Program-made: the position numbers and the translations under genes
The notes under the pieces: generated by a model
Told to the model about the DNA's origin: nothing
Databases searched by the model: none
Seen by the model: only the letters and a program-made list of their open reading frames with translations
Source of the DNA: CALBPI01 sp038524795
GTDB taxonomy: Bacteria; Pseudomonadota; Gammaproteobacteria; Steroidobacterales; Woeseiaceae
Length of the DNA stretch: 64,000 nucleotides
Assembly (NCBI GenBank): GCA_038524795.1
Contig: JBCBIJ010000014.1
Location: 1-64,000 of the forward strand
Direction: 5' to 3'
Part shown: positions 1 through 8,788 of the stretch, piece by piece
How the letters are laid out: every line of letters begins with the position of its first letter
How positions within the stretch are numbered: position 1 is the stretch's first letter

Positions 1-79
1 GGGTTTGACGGACCGTTGGGCGACAGGACGTCGCCCAGCGAGCGATACAGGGATGTACTCGAGCGCGTCCGGCAAACCC
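1..79. repeat. Palindromic dispersed repeat, copy 1
   Basis: Terminal inverted repeats GGGTTTGACGGAC (1-13) and GTCCGGCAAACCC (67-79) match with one mismatch. Inside are a hairpin GGGCGAC-N5-GTCGCCC (18-36) and a core resembling TACAGGGATGTAC. The same core, in the opposite orientation, forms the centre of the element at 12352-12453, so this is a dispersed family with a conserved centre and locus-specific outer arms. It may extend past the left edge of the window. It lies downstream of alkB. No coding content is seen. Confidence 0.7.
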
Positions 80-201
80 CTCCGACCCGGCGGGATGGCG
101 GGTTCGTGCGTTTGTTGGCCTTACGATGTCGCTAAGAGGTTGCCGCGCCCACTGCGTGGGCTCGCAATGACGTCTCACGTTGGGAGATCGCCGCGGCGCT
201 G

Positions 202-277
202 CGCGCCTCGCGATGACGAGGTGGGGCTACGCGCCTCGCGATGACGAGGTGGGGCTACGCGCCTCGCGATGACGGGG
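202..277. repeat. 28-bp tandem repeat, about 2.7 copies
   Basis: The unit CGCGCCTCGCGATGACGAGG followed by TGGGGCTA repeats perfectly at 202-229 and 230-257 and partly from 258. A related string, GGGCTCGCAATGACGTC, sits at 158-174. Read on the minus strand the core is CGTCATCGCGAGGCGCG, which resembles the GTCATTGCGAGG-type intergenic repeats found in many proteobacteria. It lies just beyond the 3' end of alkB. I see no convincing gene in 80-295. Confidence 0.7.
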
Positions 278-295
278 GGCGCTACGCCGCCGCCG

Positions 296-1480
296 TCAGG
301 CGTTCTTCAGTTGGAATCGCTCGATGAGTGCGTCGCGTTTTCCGGGTTGGAAATTGATCTTGCGCGCATCTCTCTGGATGTGGGGCAGATCGACGACGCG
401 TTTGTCCATGACGCGGTACCAGAGCCAGGGGAAGTAGGCGAGCAGATACATGCCCATGTAGCCGTTGGGTAGCGTGGGCAGATCATCGAAGTTGCGCAGG
501 CTCTGGTAGCGACGCGCCGGGTGGGCGTGGTGGTCGGAATGACGCTCGAGCTGGAACAGAAGCAGATTCGAGTAGATGTGGTTCGAGTTCCACGAGTGGT
601 GCGGCTTGCAGCGCTCATAGCGGCCGTTCTCGTCTTTCTCGCGCAGCAGGCCGTAGTGCTCGATGTAGTTGGCCGAGGTCAGCTGCCACCAGGCGAAGAC
701 GTTATGGATGGGCAGGAAGATGAGCATGGCCCAGCCCAGCCAGGCAATGAGCCCCACTTGCAGGACGACCGTGATGGCCATGGACTGCAGGATGAAGTTG
801 CTCGGGTGCCAGACGCTCTTGCCCTGGCGCGCCATGCGTTCGGTTTCAAGTTGCCAGGCGCGGCGCATGGTGCCCGGAATCTCGCGCAGCGCGAACGTGT
901 AGATGGACTCGCCCATGCGTGCACTCGCCGGGTCTTCGGGTGTCGAGACATCTCGGTGGTGGCCACCGTTGTGTTCGATCCAGAAATGGCCGTAGGCGGG
1001 GACCGCGAGCACGATCTTGGCCAGGTTACGTTCGAGCTTGGTCTTTTTGTGGCCAAGCTCGTGGCCCGTGTTGATGCCGAGCCCGCTCGTCATGCCCGCT
1101 GTTATGGCCAGCGCGAGAAAGCCCCACCAGGGCATATCGGCGGCCACGGCCCACCATGCGGCAGCCACGAGCGACATGAAATGCAGCGGCACTGCGATGT
1201 AGGTGAGGAGGCGGTAGAACGGGTCGGCCTCGAGTTGCGGGACCACGGCCTCGGGTGGATTGCTGTCGTCCTCGCCCAGCACCCAGTCGATGATCGGCGC
1301 GATGCCGTAGGAGAATGCGATGGGCAGCAGCAGCCAGAGTGCGTTACCCGTCGCCGCGTGCAGGCCGATGCCGAGGAACGGGAAGAGCGGATACGTCACC
1401 GACAGCAGCCACAGCTTGCGTTTCGTGTCCGTGTAGGTGACGGTGCTGCCGTCCTTGAGTGTTGCCGTGAGCGTGGTCAT
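296..1480 (-). CDS. alkB: Alkane 1-monooxygenase (AlkB)
   Basis: A membrane di-iron hydroxylase that oxidises the terminal methyl of n-alkanes to primary alcohols, using electrons from rubredoxin. The 394-residue product has the expected family length and several hydrophobic segments. All histidine boxes are present: HELGH (residues 140-144), EHNGGHH (169-175), LERHSDHH (311-318), plus NYIEHYG (271-277), the signature that separates AlkB from other fatty-acid-desaturase-type proteins. No rubredoxin or rubredoxin reductase gene lies in the window, so electron partners must be encoded elsewhere. It is divergent from the DUF5916 gene across about 150 bp that probably hold both promoters. Confidence 0.95.
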   Translation of the reverse strand: MTTLTATLKDGSTVTYTDTKRKLWLLSVTYPLFPFLGIGLHAATGNALWLLLPIAFSYGIAPIIDWVLGEDDSNPPEAVVPQLEADPFYRLLTYIAVPLHFMSLVAAAWWAVAADMPWWGFLALAITAGMTSGLGINTGHELGHKKTKLERNLAKIVLAVPAYGHFWIEHNGGHHRDVSTPEDPASARMGESIYTFALREIPGTMRRAWQLETERMARQGKSVWHPSNFILQSMAITVVLQVGLIAWLGWAMLIFLPIHNVFAWWQLTSANYIEHYGLLREKDENGRYERCKPHHSWNSNHIYSNLLLFQLERHSDHHAHPARRYQSLRNFDDLPTLPNGYMGMYLLAYFPWLWYRVMDKRVVDLPHIQRDARKINFQPGKRDALIERFQLKNA

Positions 1481-1563
1481 CGCGGTGGCCTCGGTCCCTC
1501 GTTACAATCAGCATATCAAAGGGCTGCAGGGCGTTTCTGCGCCCAAATTCACGCAAAAATGCC

Positions 1564-1592
1564 TGCTGCCGCTAAACCTTTTGGCGGCAGCA
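1564..1592. promoter_or_regulatory. 9-bp inverted repeat in the alkB/DUF5916 divergent region
   Basis: TGCTGCCGC (1564-1572) and GCGGCAGCA (1584-1592) are perfect inverted repeats separated by 11 bp. They lie 36 bp before the DUF5916 start and about 85 bp before the alkB start. The pair could be a regulator operator or a 5'-UTR hairpin; no T-run follows, so it is not a terminator. Confidence 0.45.
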
Positions 1593-1628
1593 CCGTCTTA
1601 CTGCTGATCCGGAGGGGGGACAAGTCCG

Positions 1629-3848
1629 ATGTCGAGGGGTCGGCAGTCAGTACTGCTGTTGTTGGCTACAGGCCTTCTGGCCTGGCCTGGCGTGTCTGCG
1701 CGCGCCGATTATTCTGTGCCCGCTGTGGAGGGCAATATCATCGTCGACGGGGCGCTCAATGAAGCGTTCTGGCAGTCTGCGACAGTCGTCACACTCGACT
1801 ACGAGACGATTCCTGACGAAAACACGCCCGCCGATGTGCGCACTGAGGTCCTGATCGCCGAGAACGGCGACAAACTCCTCGTGGCATTTCGCGCCTTCGA
1901 CCCCGAGCCCGACAGCATCGTCGCCTACCTGTCCGACCGCGACGCGGCTTATAGCGATGACTTTGTTGGCATCGTGCTCGACACGTTCAACGACGAACGG
2001 CGCGCCTTCGAGTTTTTTGCGAACCCGCTTGGCATCCAGATGGATCTGACGTTTGACGACGTCAACGGCAACGAAGATGACTCCTGGGACGCGATCTGGG
2101 ATTCAGCGGGGCAAATCACCGACGATGGCTTCGTCGTTGAGATGGCGATCCCATTCCGGATGCTGCAGTTTCCGGCCGGCAACGGTGAGAAGACCTTCGG
2201 TTTCGACTTGCTGAGATTTCGCCCACGCAGTGACCGCGTGCGCTTGTCCAACAATCCTCAGGACCGCGAGCGACCCTGCTATCTCTGCCAGTTGGACAAG
2301 CTCACGGGCTTTAGCCGCGTGACGCCTGGCCGCAATCTTGTGATCGCGCCTTCCGCCGTGGCGACGCGTGATGACGCACTGCCCGAAGTTGGCGACAGCC
2401 TCGAGAGCGGTGATGTCGAGTTTGAACCGTCGCTCGACGTGCGCTGGGGCGTGACGCCCGACATCAACTTGACGGCGACACTCAACCCCGACTTCTCGCA
2501 GGTCGAGGCCGACGTGGCGCAGCTGCAGATCAACCAGCGTTTCGCGTTGTTTTTCCCGGAGCAGCGTCCGTTCTTCCTTGAGGGCGCAGACTTCTTTGCG
2601 TCGCCCATCGACGCTGTGTTCACGCGCAACGTTGCGGACCCCGACTACGGCGCCAAGGTGACGGGCAAGATTGACGGTCACACGTTCGGTGCCTTCGTCG
2701 CCGACGACAGGCTCACCAACCTGTTGCTGCCGGGACCGCTGGGCTCTGACGTTGCGGGTCTCGAGACTGAATCTGAGACGGCCGTCGCACGCTACGCCTA
2801 CGACGTTGGGCAAAACTCGCGTGTCGGCGCGCTGGTTACGGCCCGTCGCGGTGACAACTACGAGAACCTCGTGGCCGGTATCGACGGCCGCTTCCAGTTT
2901 GCTGACTACCACGAGGTGTCGTTCCAGTACCTCGGGTCGAGCACTGAGTACCCCGACGAAGTCGTCAGCGACTTCGAACTGAATGACGCGGCACCAGGCG
3001 GCACGGCCTGGCGGGCGCGCTGGAGCCGCGACACGCGCAACTGGTTTCACTTCATTCAGCACCAGGACTACTCCCGGGGTTTTCGTGCGGACATGGGCTT
3101 CGTGCCGCAGGTCGACTTCACCAAGACTGTCGCGGGCGTTTTCAGGAATTTCTGGGCGCCCGAAGGCCAGTGGTGGAACCGTGTGTCCATGGGCGGCGAC
3201 TGGGACATCACCCACGACCAGTCGGGGCGCTTGCTTGAGCGCGAGCTTGAAGCCGAGGTGTCGCTGCAAGCCGCGCTGCGTTCGTACATCGAGATCGGCG
3301 TGACGCGTCGCCAGCAGCTTTTCGACGACCAGCTGTTCAAGGAAACCCAGCCGCGCCTGTTTGCGGAAATGAACCCCGATGGTGCGACCTACCTGGGCCT
3401 CTTCGCCCGCACCGGTGACCAGGTCGATTTCGCAAACTCGCGGCTCGGGGACAACCTGCTCATCAGTCCGCGTATCAACCGACGCTTTGGCAAAGGCGGG
3501 CTCATGCGCTTGCGCCACACCTGGCAAGAGCTTGAGTTCGAGGGCGAGCGCGTGTTCCGCGTGAACTTGACGGACTTGCGCGTGCAGTACCAGTTCAACC
3601 CGACGATGTTCGTGCGCCTTATCGTGTTGCACCGGGATATCGACCGGAACCCCGCGGCCTACCTCGAGCCCGTCGAGGCCAGTACGCGCTCGGTGTCGAG
3701 CCAGTTGCTGTTCTCCTACAAGGCCAATCCGCAAACCGTGTTCTTTCTGGGCTATGGAGATTCACGCCTTGAAGACGACGAGTTCACGGACCTGACCCAA
3801 ACCGACCGGAGCTTCTTCCTGAAAGTCGGCTACGCCTGGCTGCCCTGA
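1629..3848 (+). CDS. Outer-membrane protein with CBM9-like domain (DUF5916 family)
   Basis: A secreted 739-residue protein with an N-terminal signal peptide (hydrophobic LLLLLATGLLAW, cleavage near ARA-DYS). Residues about 30-220 resemble the CBM9-like sugar-binding fold (VEGNIIVDGALNEAFW, then AFRAFDPEPDSI, then VVEMAIPFRML). The rest is rich in alternating aromatic/polar strands, typical of the DUF5916 outer-membrane barrel, with FFPEQRPFFLEGADFF near residue 310. Family function is unknown; carbohydrate or peptide handling at the outer membrane is often assumed. It is divergent from alkB, so a role in hydrocarbon contact is possible but is only inference. The product ends GYAWLP. Confidence 0.85.
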   Translation: MSRGRQSVLLLLATGLLAWPGVSARADYSVPAVEGNIIVDGALNEAFWQSATVVTLDYETIPDENTPADVRTEVLIAENGDKLLVAFRAFDPEPDSIVAYLSDRDAAYSDDFVGIVLDTFNDERRAFEFFANPLGIQMDLTFDDVNGNEDDSWDAIWDSAGQITDDGFVVEMAIPFRMLQFPAGNGEKTFGFDLLRFRPRSDRVRLSNNPQDRERPCYLCQLDKLTGFSRVTPGRNLVIAPSAVATRDDALPEVGDSLESGDVEFEPSLDVRWGVTPDINLTATLNPDFSQVEADVAQLQINQRFALFFPEQRPFFLEGADFFASPIDAVFTRNVADPDYGAKVTGKIDGHTFGAFVADDRLTNLLLPGPLGSDVAGLETESETAVARYAYDVGQNSRVGALVTARRGDNYENLVAGIDGRFQFADYHEVSFQYLGSSTEYPDEVVSDFELNDAAPGGTAWRARWSRDTRNWFHFIQHQDYSRGFRADMGFVPQVDFTKTVAGVFRNFWAPEGQWWNRVSMGGDWDITHDQSGRLLERELEAEVSLQAALRSYIEIGVTRRQQLFDDQLFKETQPRLFAEMNPDGATYLGLFARTGDQVDFANSRLGDNLLISPRINRRFGKGGLMRLRHTWQELEFEGERVFRVNLTDLRVQYQFNPTMFVRLIVLHRDIDRNPAAYLEPVEASTRSVSSQLLFSYKANPQTVFFLGYGDSRLEDDEFTDLTQTDRSFFLKVGYAWLP

Positions 3849-3895
3849 GGCTGGCGCGGCCCGGGCGCCGAGACTATCCTGTGGCGGCTGTTTCA

Positions 3896-3904
3896 GGGGG
3901 GGGG
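3896..3904 (+). repeat. G9 homopolymer at the ribosome-binding site of the GST gene
   Basis: Nine consecutive G residues precede the ATG at 3913 by 8 bp, occupying the Shine-Dalgarno position. Length changes here would alter SD spacing. Confidence 0.6.
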
Positions 3905-3912
3905 TAAACCAC

Positions 3913-4542
3913 ATGCTGTTCTACGATTGCGCCACGGCGCCAAGTCCGCGCCGCGTTCGCATTTTCATCGCTGAAAAGGGTATCGAGGTGCCCGTTCAGC
4001 AGATTGATCTGCGCAACGGCGAACACCTGCAGCCCGAGTTTCGGGCCAAGAATCCCGACTGCACGGTTCCCGCGCTGGAGCTTGACGACGGCACCGTGCT
4101 GGCCGAGTCACTGGCGATTTGCAGCTATCTCGAAGACGTGCACCCCGAGCCGCCGCTCATGGGGCGTGACCCTGTCGAGCGCGCGCAAGTGCTCATGTGG
4201 AATGCCCGTATCGAGCACACGGGTCTGGCCGGTGTTGCCGAGTCGTTTCGCAATCACTCCAAAGGCTTTGTTGGCCGCGCTGTCACCGGCTCGGAGAGTT
4301 TCGATCAAATCCCGCAGCTCGTGCCGCGTGGCCGCCGTATGGCCGAGCTGTTCATGGCGAACCTCGACCAGCGACTTGCGGCGCACGAGTTCATTGTTGG
4401 TGATGCGTTCACAATGGCCGACATCACCGCACTGGTGACCATCGACATGGCCGCCTGGATCAAGCTGCCGATCCCAGCTGCCTGCGAACACGTCAAACGC
4501 TGGCACGACAGCGTCAGTGCCAGGCCCAGCGCCCGGACCTAA
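3913..4542 (+). CDS. Glutathione S-transferase family protein
   Basis: A cytosolic GST of 209 residues, the usual length. The N-terminal thioredoxin-like domain (1-80) has the expected SPRRVRIFIAEKG helix, VPALELDDG (cis-proline loop) and ESLAICSYLEDVHP, which binds the gamma-glutamyl part of glutathione. The all-helical C-terminal domain includes the folding motif region FTMADITALV. The usual catalytic Ser/Cys region is YDCATAPSPRR. The substrate is not predictable. It follows the DUF5916 gene by 64 bp and precedes the CtlX gene by 6 bp. Confidence 0.9.
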   Translation: MLFYDCATAPSPRRVRIFIAEKGIEVPVQQIDLRNGEHLQPEFRAKNPDCTVPALELDDGTVLAESLAICSYLEDVHPEPPLMGRDPVERAQVLMWNARIEHTGLAGVAESFRNHSKGFVGRAVTGSESFDQIPQLVPRGRRMAELFMANLDQRLAAHEFIVGDAFTMADITALVTIDMAAWIKLPIPAACEHVKRWHDSVSARPSART

Positions 4543-4548
4543 GTCACC

Positions 4549-5496
4549 GTGTCCGCCGATCGTCAGTGCACGGACACGGTGTTCGTGGTGCGCCCGTGCC
4601 GGTTCCAAGCCAATCCGGAGACGGCTGCAAGCAATGCGTTCCAGGCGCAGGCGCCCTGGCAGGACCTCGCGGCGTCGAATGCACGTGCCCAACAGCAATT
4701 CGACGGGCTGGTCGATACGTTAACGGCGGCCGGCGTGCGCTGCCTCGTGTTCGACGACACGCCCGACCCGCACACACCCGACAGCATCTTCCCCAACAAC
4801 TGGATCACGACACACGCGGACGGCAGCGTGGTGCTGTTTCCGATGGAAGCGCCCAGCCGGCGGGGAGAGCGGCGCAGCGACATTGTTGAGGCGTTTTCGA
4901 AGACGCATGGTTTCGAGGTGGCCCGCGTCGTCGATCTGAGTCCGGCAGAAGACGAGGGCCGCTACCTCGAAGGCACGGGCAGCCTCGTACTCGACCGCGT
5001 GAATCGCGTGGCCTATGCCTGTCGCGCTTCGCGCACTAACGCGCAGGTGCTCGAGGCCTTTGCGAGCGAGATGGACTACAGGCCGTTGCTGTTCGACAGC
5101 GTGGACGCCGATGGCCAGCCCATCTATCACACCAACGTCATGATGTGGCTGGGTACGAAGCTGGCCGGTGTGTGCCTGGCGTCGCTGGCCGAGGCCGACC
5201 GAACGCGGCTGCTGGCCGCACTCGAGGCCAGCGGGCACACCGTAATCGACCTGAGCTTCGTACAGCTTGAGGCTTTTGCGGGCAACATGCTCGAGCTCGT
5301 CGCGGAGGACGGCAGCCCTGTGATCGCAATGTCACAACAGGCTTACGACGTCCTTACGGACGCCCAGCGTGAGCAGCTCGAGGCCCACGCGCGACTGGCC
5401 GTATGCCCGATCGATCACATCGAAACGCAGTCGGGCGGCAGCGTGCGCTGCATGCTGGCGGAGGTCTACCTGCCGCACGCCCAGGCGCTACAATAG
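4549..5496 (+). CDS. ctlX: Arginine deiminase-related hydrolase, CtlX-like
   Basis: A 315-residue member of the guanidino-group-modifying (pentein) superfamily, closest in my recognition to the CtlX/citrulline-utilisation hydrolase group. Visible catalytic features are PNNW near residue 83, YHTNVMMW with His194, and a C-terminal GGSVRCMLAEVYLP with the nucleophile Cys301. The start is GTG at 4549; no upstream ATG is compatible with the preceding stop. It is 33 bp from the next gene, a second pentein, and probably co-transcribed with it. It likely hydrolyses citrulline, arginine or a derivative; the exact substrate is inferred. Confidence 0.8.
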   Translation: MSADRQCTDTVFVVRPCRFQANPETAASNAFQAQAPWQDLAASNARAQQQFDGLVDTLTAAGVRCLVFDDTPDPHTPDSIFPNNWITTHADGSVVLFPMEAPSRRGERRSDIVEAFSKTHGFEVARVVDLSPAEDEGRYLEGTGSLVLDRVNRVAYACRASRTNAQVLEAFASEMDYRPLLFDSVDADGQPIYHTNVMMWLGTKLAGVCLASLAEADRTRLLAALEASGHTVIDLSFVQLEAFAGNMLELVAEDGSPVIAMSQQAYDVLTDAQREQLEAHARLAVCPIDHIETQSGGSVRCMLAEVYLPHAQALQ

Positions 5497-5529
5497 CGGG
5501 CTAGCACCTGCCCTTTGAACGAGACCACC

Positions 5530-6357
5530 ATGACTGATCGCGACCGCATCCTTATGTGTCCGCCGGACCACTTCACTGTCGATTACGCCATCAACCCCTG
5601 GATGGGCGGTAACGAGGGCAAGCTCGACTCTGCGCTCGCACAGCAGCAATGGGAAAACCTCGTTGCTGCGATCGGTGAATACGCCGACGTCGTCACGATG
5701 ACGCCGCAGCCCGACCTGCCGGACATGGTGTTTACGGCCAACGCGGGCGCCGTCTACGGCGACAAGGCCATTGCCAGCCATTTCATGCCGCACGAGCGCC
5801 GTCCCGAAGAGCCGCACTTCAAGCGCTGGTTCCGCGACAACGGATTCGAGCTGCTCGACCTTGATGAGAAGCTGGGCTTCGAAGGCGCCGGTGACTGTCT
5901 TGCGGATCGCGGCGGTCCCTGGCTCTGGACGGGCTACGGCTTTCGCACTGAGATCGAGGCGCACCCCGTCATCGAAGCGTTCTTCGGCCGTGAACTCGTG
6001 TCGATCCGTCTCACCGACGAACGCTTCTACCACATCGATACGTGTTTCTGTCCGCTCACAGACGGCTTCCTCATGTACCACCCACCCGCGTTCGACTTCG
6101 AGTCGCGCATGAAGATTGAGACGCGCGTGCCGCCGCACAAGCGCATCATCTGCGACACGCTCGACGCCGGTAACTTTGCCTGCAACGCGGTTAATGTCGG
6201 GCTGGAGGTGTTCGTGCACAAAATGTCGGAGCCGCTCAAGGCGCGCCTCATGTTGGCAGGCTTCCGCGTGCACGAAATCGACCTGTCGGAGTTTCTGAAA
6301 TCGGGCGGCTCGGCCAAGTGTCTGACCCTCAAGCTCACGGAACCGGTTAACCACTGA
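5530..6357 (+). CDS. Dimethylarginine dimethylaminohydrolase-like amidinohydrolase
   Basis: A second pentein hydrolase, 275 residues from the ATG at 5530. An in-frame TTG at 5515 would add five residues and is less likely. Catalytic features match DDAH and arginine deiminase-type enzymes: DMVFTANAG near residue 68, FEGAGDCL, YHIDTCFCPL with His168, and GGSAKCLTLKL with nucleophile Cys264. DDAH cleaves methylated arginine to citrulline and methylamines. Together with the CtlX-like gene upstream this suggests a two-step arginine or methylarginine to citrulline to ornithine route, which is inference. Its stop overlaps the next start (TGATG). Confidence 0.82.
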   Translation: MTDRDRILMCPPDHFTVDYAINPWMGGNEGKLDSALAQQQWENLVAAIGEYADVVTMTPQPDLPDMVFTANAGAVYGDKAIASHFMPHERRPEEPHFKRWFRDNGFELLDLDEKLGFEGAGDCLADRGGPWLWTGYGFRTEIEAHPVIEAFFGRELVSIRLTDERFYHIDTCFCPLTDGFLMYHPPAFDFESRMKIETRVPPHKRIICDTLDAGNFACNAVNVGLEVFVHKMSEPLKARLMLAGFRVHEIDLSEFLKSGGSAKCLTLKLTEPVNH

Positions 6358-8153
6358 TGCAGGTCGGCTACACGGTCGCAGCTCGCGAGCCTGCCAGACA
6401 CCTCTTCGATGTCACGCTTCGCGTTGATGGCGTCGCCGAAGGGCCGCTAGAGCTCGTGTTGCCGGCCTGGATACCGGGCAGCTACATGGTGCGCGACTAC
6501 GCGCGCCACATCGTGAGCCTCGAGGCGAAAGGCGATGCCGACGCCGCGCTGGCCGTGCACAAGACGGACAAGTCGACCTGGGTGGTCGCGGTCGCGGCGG
6601 CGGGCGGGATCACTGTTGCGATGCGCGTCTACGCCTGGGATCTGTCGGTTCGCGGTGCGCATCTCGACGACACCCACGCCTACTTCAATGGCACCAGTCT
6701 GTTCCCGCGTGTGACAGGCTACACGGGCGCCATCACGCTCGACATCGAGGCGCCTGCCGGGCTCGGTGAGGCCGCCTGGGTCGCTACGGCCATGCGTGCG
6801 CAGTACGTCGATGCGCGCGGTTTTGGTCGCTACGTCGTCGACGACTACGCTGAGCTCATCGATCACCCCGTCGAGATCGCCGAGCAGCAGTGCATTGAGT
6901 TCGAAGCAGCGGGCCTGCCGCACCGATTCATTGTGCGCGGCGCACCGGAACTCGACGCGCCTCGGTTTGCCGCGGACCTCGAGAAAATCTGCGCGGCCCA
7001 GCACAAACTGTTGGGCACGCCCGAAGACCTGGATCGCTACACATTCCTGGCGTATGCATTGCCCGGCGGTTACGGCGGTCTGGAGCACCGCTGGTCGAGC
7101 TCGCTCGTGGTCGACCGCGACGCGCTGCCCGTTCCCGGTGTCGCGAGTACGGGTGACGGCTATCGCGATTTGCTGGGCCTAATTAGCCACGAGTACTTCC
7201 ACCTCTGGAATGTACGCAGGCTCATGCCCGCCGTGCTATCGCCGCCCGACCTGTCAGGCGAAGTGCATACGGGGCTGCTTTGGGTGTTTGAAGGCATTAC
7301 GTCCTACTACGATGACCTCATGCTGGTGCGCTCGGGCGCGATCGATGCCGAGAGCTACCTGGAGGTCGTGGGCCGGACGCTCACACGCGTGCTGCGTACC
7401 CCGGGCCGGCTCGTGCAGAGCATCGAAGATTCGAGCTTTGACGCCTGGACCAAGTTCTACAAGCAGGATGAGAACGCGGCCAACGCCATCATCAGCTACT
7501 ACGCCAAGGGCGCCATTGTGGCCCTGGCGCTCGACCTCAAGCTGCGGGCGGAATCCACAACCACGCTCGATGACGTAATGCGCGAATGCTGGCGACGGTT
7601 CTACCTGGAAGGCGAGGGCATGCCCGAGCGCGGGCTCGAACCCGTGGCAGCAGAACTCTCGGGGCTCGATCTGAAGGCGTTCTTCGACGTCGCGATTCGG
7701 GGCACCGAAGACATCGATCTCGCGGCCTTGCTCAAACCCTTTGGTGTGGCGCTCAGTCTGCGTGCCGCCGCAGGCAAGGACGACAAAGGCGGCAAGTCCG
7801 CCGAGAACCTGCCCAAAGCCTGGTGTGGCGTCGGTATGGATCCGCGCGACACAGCGCGTATCGCCCGTGTGCTCAACGGCAGCCCAGCTGCGGCGGCGGG
7901 TGTGAGCGCCGGAGACCGACTGGTCGCCATTGACGGTACACGTTGCGACAGTGCCAGGCTTGAGACGCTGTTGCAGCGTCACGCGCCTGGTGATGCGTTA
8001 CGGGTCACCGTGTTCCGTGGGGATCAGTTGCGTGAGTTCAGCATGACCCTCGTCGAGCCGCCGACCGATACGGCGTGGCTGGCACGCGACGATGCCGCCG
8101 ATGCTGCCGTCAGGCAGCGCTTTGCGGACTGGCTGCAGGCGCCGGTGGCTTAG
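6357..8153 (+). CDS. M61 family (glycyl aminopeptidase-type) metallopeptidase with PDZ domain
   Basis: A 598-residue protein with an N-terminal beta domain (PAWIPGSYMVRDYARHI), a gluzincin catalytic domain with HEYFHLWN (zinc His278 and His282) followed by WVFEG (Glu312), and a C-terminal PDZ domain (about 495-575, with SPAAAAGVSAGDRLVAIDG). This is the standard M61 layout and length. No signal peptide is evident, so it is probably cytosolic. M61 enzymes remove N-terminal Gly or Ala from peptides. The start overlaps the previous stop by one base, so it is translationally coupled to the two pentein genes. Its 3' end overlaps msrQ on the opposite strand by 44 bp. Confidence 0.92.
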   Translation: MQVGYTVAAREPARHLFDVTLRVDGVAEGPLELVLPAWIPGSYMVRDYARHIVSLEAKGDADAALAVHKTDKSTWVVAVAAAGGITVAMRVYAWDLSVRGAHLDDTHAYFNGTSLFPRVTGYTGAITLDIEAPAGLGEAAWVATAMRAQYVDARGFGRYVVDDYAELIDHPVEIAEQQCIEFEAAGLPHRFIVRGAPELDAPRFAADLEKICAAQHKLLGTPEDLDRYTFLAYALPGGYGGLEHRWSSSLVVDRDALPVPGVASTGDGYRDLLGLISHEYFHLWNVRRLMPAVLSPPDLSGEVHTGLLWVFEGITSYYDDLMLVRSGAIDAESYLEVVGRTLTRVLRTPGRLVQSIEDSSFDAWTKFYKQDENAANAIISYYAKGAIVALALDLKLRAESTTTLDDVMRECWRRFYLEGEGMPERGLEPVAAELSGLDLKAFFDVAIRGTEDIDLAALLKPFGVALSLRAAAGKDDKGGKSAENLPKAWCGVGMDPRDTARIARVLNGSPAAAAGVSAGDRLVAIDGTRCDSARLETLLQRHAPGDALRVTVFRGDQLREFSMTLVEPPTDTAWLARDDAADAAVRQRFADWLQAPVA

Positions 8154-8787
8154 CCCGCCGCTGGCGCTGCCAGCGCCAGTACACGCGAATCCCGAGCAGG
8201 CCCGTGAGCACGGCCGCGTAAATCGCGGGCTCCGTGATGTCGGATTTCACCTGCCACCAGAAGTGCCAGACGCCCAGGATGCCGACCAGGTAGACGCTGT
8301 TGTGCAGCTTTTGCCAGCGTTGACCAAGCCTGCGGCGCGCGGCGAGTGTGGAGGTTGCCGTCATGGCGAGCAGCAGCACCAGGGCGATCATGCCCAGCGT
8401 GATGTAAGGGCGCTTCACGATGTCTTCGATTACGGGCGCCAGCGCGAGGCCCTGGTCGAGCACAAGGTACACGGCGAAGTGCAGCGTGACGTAGAACGCG
8501 GCGAACAGCCCGATCATGCGGCGGAACTGGGCCATCCAGTTGAACCCCGTCAGCCGCCGCAGCGGTGTCACGGCCAGCGCGAACATCGTGAACCGAAGCC
8601 CGAGCGTGCCGAAATCCTCGAGCAGGGTCTCGACCGGGTTGGCGCCCAGGCTCAGACCGGCGATTCCGAATGTCGCGGCAACAAGCCAGGCAAAGGGCGC
8701 CAGCGACAGCGCGAACACGAGCGGCTTGCCGATGAAGCGCACGCGGTTGCGTGTGCTGAGGCCACGTTGTGGGCTCGCGGTAGTCAC
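8110..8787 (-). CDS. msrQ: Heme-binding membrane subunit MsrQ
   Basis: The integral membrane b-heme partner that passes quinol electrons to periplasmic MsrP. It has about 225 residues with six hydrophobic helices. Family motifs are visible: FTMFALAVTPLRRL, RRMIGLFAAFYVTLH (heme His), RWQKLHNSVYLVG and GVWHFWW (heme His). I place the start at GTG 8787 because the msrP stop lies only one base before it; longer in-frame extensions read through the end of msrP. The gene is convergent with the M61 peptidase, with antiparallel 3' overlap. Confidence 0.93.
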   Translation of the reverse strand: MTTASPQRGLSTRNRVRFIGKPLVFALSLAPFAWLVAATFGIAGLSLGANPVETLLEDFGTLGLRFTMFALAVTPLRRLTGFNWMAQFRRMIGLFAAFYVTLHFAVYLVLDQGLALAPVIEDIVKRPYITLGMIALVLLLAMTATSTLAARRRLGQRWQKLHNSVYLVGILGVWHFWWQVKSDITEPAIYAAVLTGLLGIRVYWRWQRQRRAKPPAPAASPQSAA

Positions 8788-8788
8788 G

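Noticed and set aside
71..120. GGCAAACC string as a c-di-GMP riboswitch
   Set aside because: No matching pseudoknot or downstream gene in the right orientation; it is part of the palindromic repeat arm.
521..1762. 413-codon frame across alkB and its upstream region
   Set aside because: Antisense to conserved histidine boxes and reads through the divergent promoter region.
2103..3734. 543-codon antisense frame within the DUF5916 gene
   Set aside because: Arg/His/Val-rich composition typical of a shadow frame; no start signal or motif.
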